Origin: Streptomyces sp. WMMC940
GTDB taxonomy: Bacteria; Actinomycetota; Actinomycetes; Streptomycetales; Streptomycetaceae
Direction of reading: 5' to 3'
Assembly: GCF_027460265.1 (NCBI RefSeq)
Contig: NZ_JAPZBC010000001.1
Span: forward strand, 4,471,501 to 4,535,500
Length of the DNA: 64,000 nt
A program made the position numbers and the translations under genes. Shown here piece by piece: positions 63,847 to 64,000 of this stretch (positions are counted from its first letter, which is position 1; each line of letters opens with the position of its first letter). The notes beneath the pieces were generated by a model, which was given only the letters and a program-made list of their open reading frames with translations, made no database searches and was not told the origin of the DNA.

Positions 63847-64000
63847 TCAGCTGAGGCGCTCGATGACCATCGCCATACCCTGGCCGCCGCCCACGCACAT
63901 CGTCTCCAGGCCGAACTGCTTGTCGTGGAACTGGAGCGAGTTGATCAGCGTGCCGGTGATGCGGGCGCCGGTCATGCCGAAGGGGTGGCCGACCGCGATC
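63847..64000 (-). CDS. Acetyl-CoA C-acetyltransferase (thiolase), C-terminal end, cut by the window
   Basis: 51 codons are present. The minus-strand frame reads [14 protein letters not shown] (thiolase HPFG catalytic loop with active-site His) and [15 protein letters not shown] with the second active-site Cys, then the stop at 63847. Clearly the end of a beta-ketothiolase; the start lies beyond base 64000. Confidence 0.93.
   Translation of the reverse strand, partial: IAVGHPFGMTGARITGTLINSLQFHDKQFGLETMCVGGGQGMAMVIERLS

Noticed and set aside
63579..63854. 91-codon plus-strand ORF starting MFTCVTLATWENACL
   Set aside because: No ribosome site, overlaps the thiolase stop, Arg/Gly-rich second half. 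The first 20 residues look protein-like, so conservation should be checked, but I do not annotate it.

Overview
The window is chromosomal DNA of a high-GC actinomycete, almost certainly a Streptomyces. The evidence is very GC-rich coding sequence, frequent GTG starts, a set of Streptomyces-type genes (DivIVA-like coiled-coil protein, two Rpf muralytic proteins, SigE-type ECF factor, many lipoproteins) and a tRNA-Leu with anticodon TAA (bldA). Gene order from the trans-aconitate methyltransferase through ppc, pth, ctc, prs, glmU, mfd, rpf and eno to ndh, cfa and bldA matches, from memory, the core region of S. coelicolor. I could not check this by alignment. No prophage, insertion sequence with a transposase, or CRISPR array was seen.

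Layout. 1-1018: end of a trans-aconitate methyltransferase and a VOC protein. 1211-2868: acyl-CoA desaturase/TetR operon with a double palindrome upstream. 3085-5814: ppc, a strong terminator and a 42-bp tandem repeat. 6030-10603 (minus): small membrane protein, pth, ctc, prs, glmU. 10717-11666 (minus): tRNA-Gln immediately behind a HTH/LAGLIDADG-like gene with the only TTA codon found in the window. 11822-13168: orphan histidine kinase. 13507-18320: toxin/immunity-domain island (SUKH-3, YwqJ-like deaminase, WHH-nuclease/SUKH fusion, Imm35-deaminase-SUKH-4 fusion). 18627-21953: DivIVA-like protein; acetate-type symporter with its DUF485 partner. 22623-25981: MacB/FtsX-type ABC pair. 26082-27111: ECF sigma and membrane partner. 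27321-30851: mfd. 31262-35880: secreted beta-helix protein, secreted HNH nuclease lipoprotein, lipoprotein, DUF4190/DUF4352-type protein. 36125-38182: HTH-HsdM-HsdS fusion. 38640-40825: membrane protein and Ser/Thr kinase. 40899-46690: methyltransferase, DUF4230 protein, SurA-like lipoprotein, MazG, Uma2 protein, P450. 46854-48908: two Rpf proteins, the second behind a c-di-AMP riboswitch. 49230-52606: eno, divIC/ftsB, DUF501, ppx/gppA. 52644-53182: RelE/Phd toxin-antitoxin. 53688-56574: ndh and cfa. 56677-60031: second FtsX-type ABC pair. 60457-60538: bldA. 60916-64000: Bax-inhibitor-like protein, small proteins, and the end of a thiolase.

How it works together. Most of the window is central metabolism and envelope or division housekeeping (PEP carboxylase, PRPP synthetase, GlmU, enolase, NDH-2, MazG, Mfd). 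Regulation visible in sequence includes a Rex-type operator upstream of ndh, the c-di-AMP riboswitch on rpfA, the desaturase operator, and several start codons 6-7 nt behind a TANNNT hexamer, the pattern of leaderless mRNAs. The most unusual part is the 13.5-18.3 kb island: every polypeptide is built from polymorphic-toxin or immunity modules, none has an export signal, and two chains fuse a toxin fold to its likely immunity fold. This suggests an intracellular, self-restrained effector system. The lone TTA codon in the tRNA-linked HTH gene, in the same window as bldA, is the second notable point.
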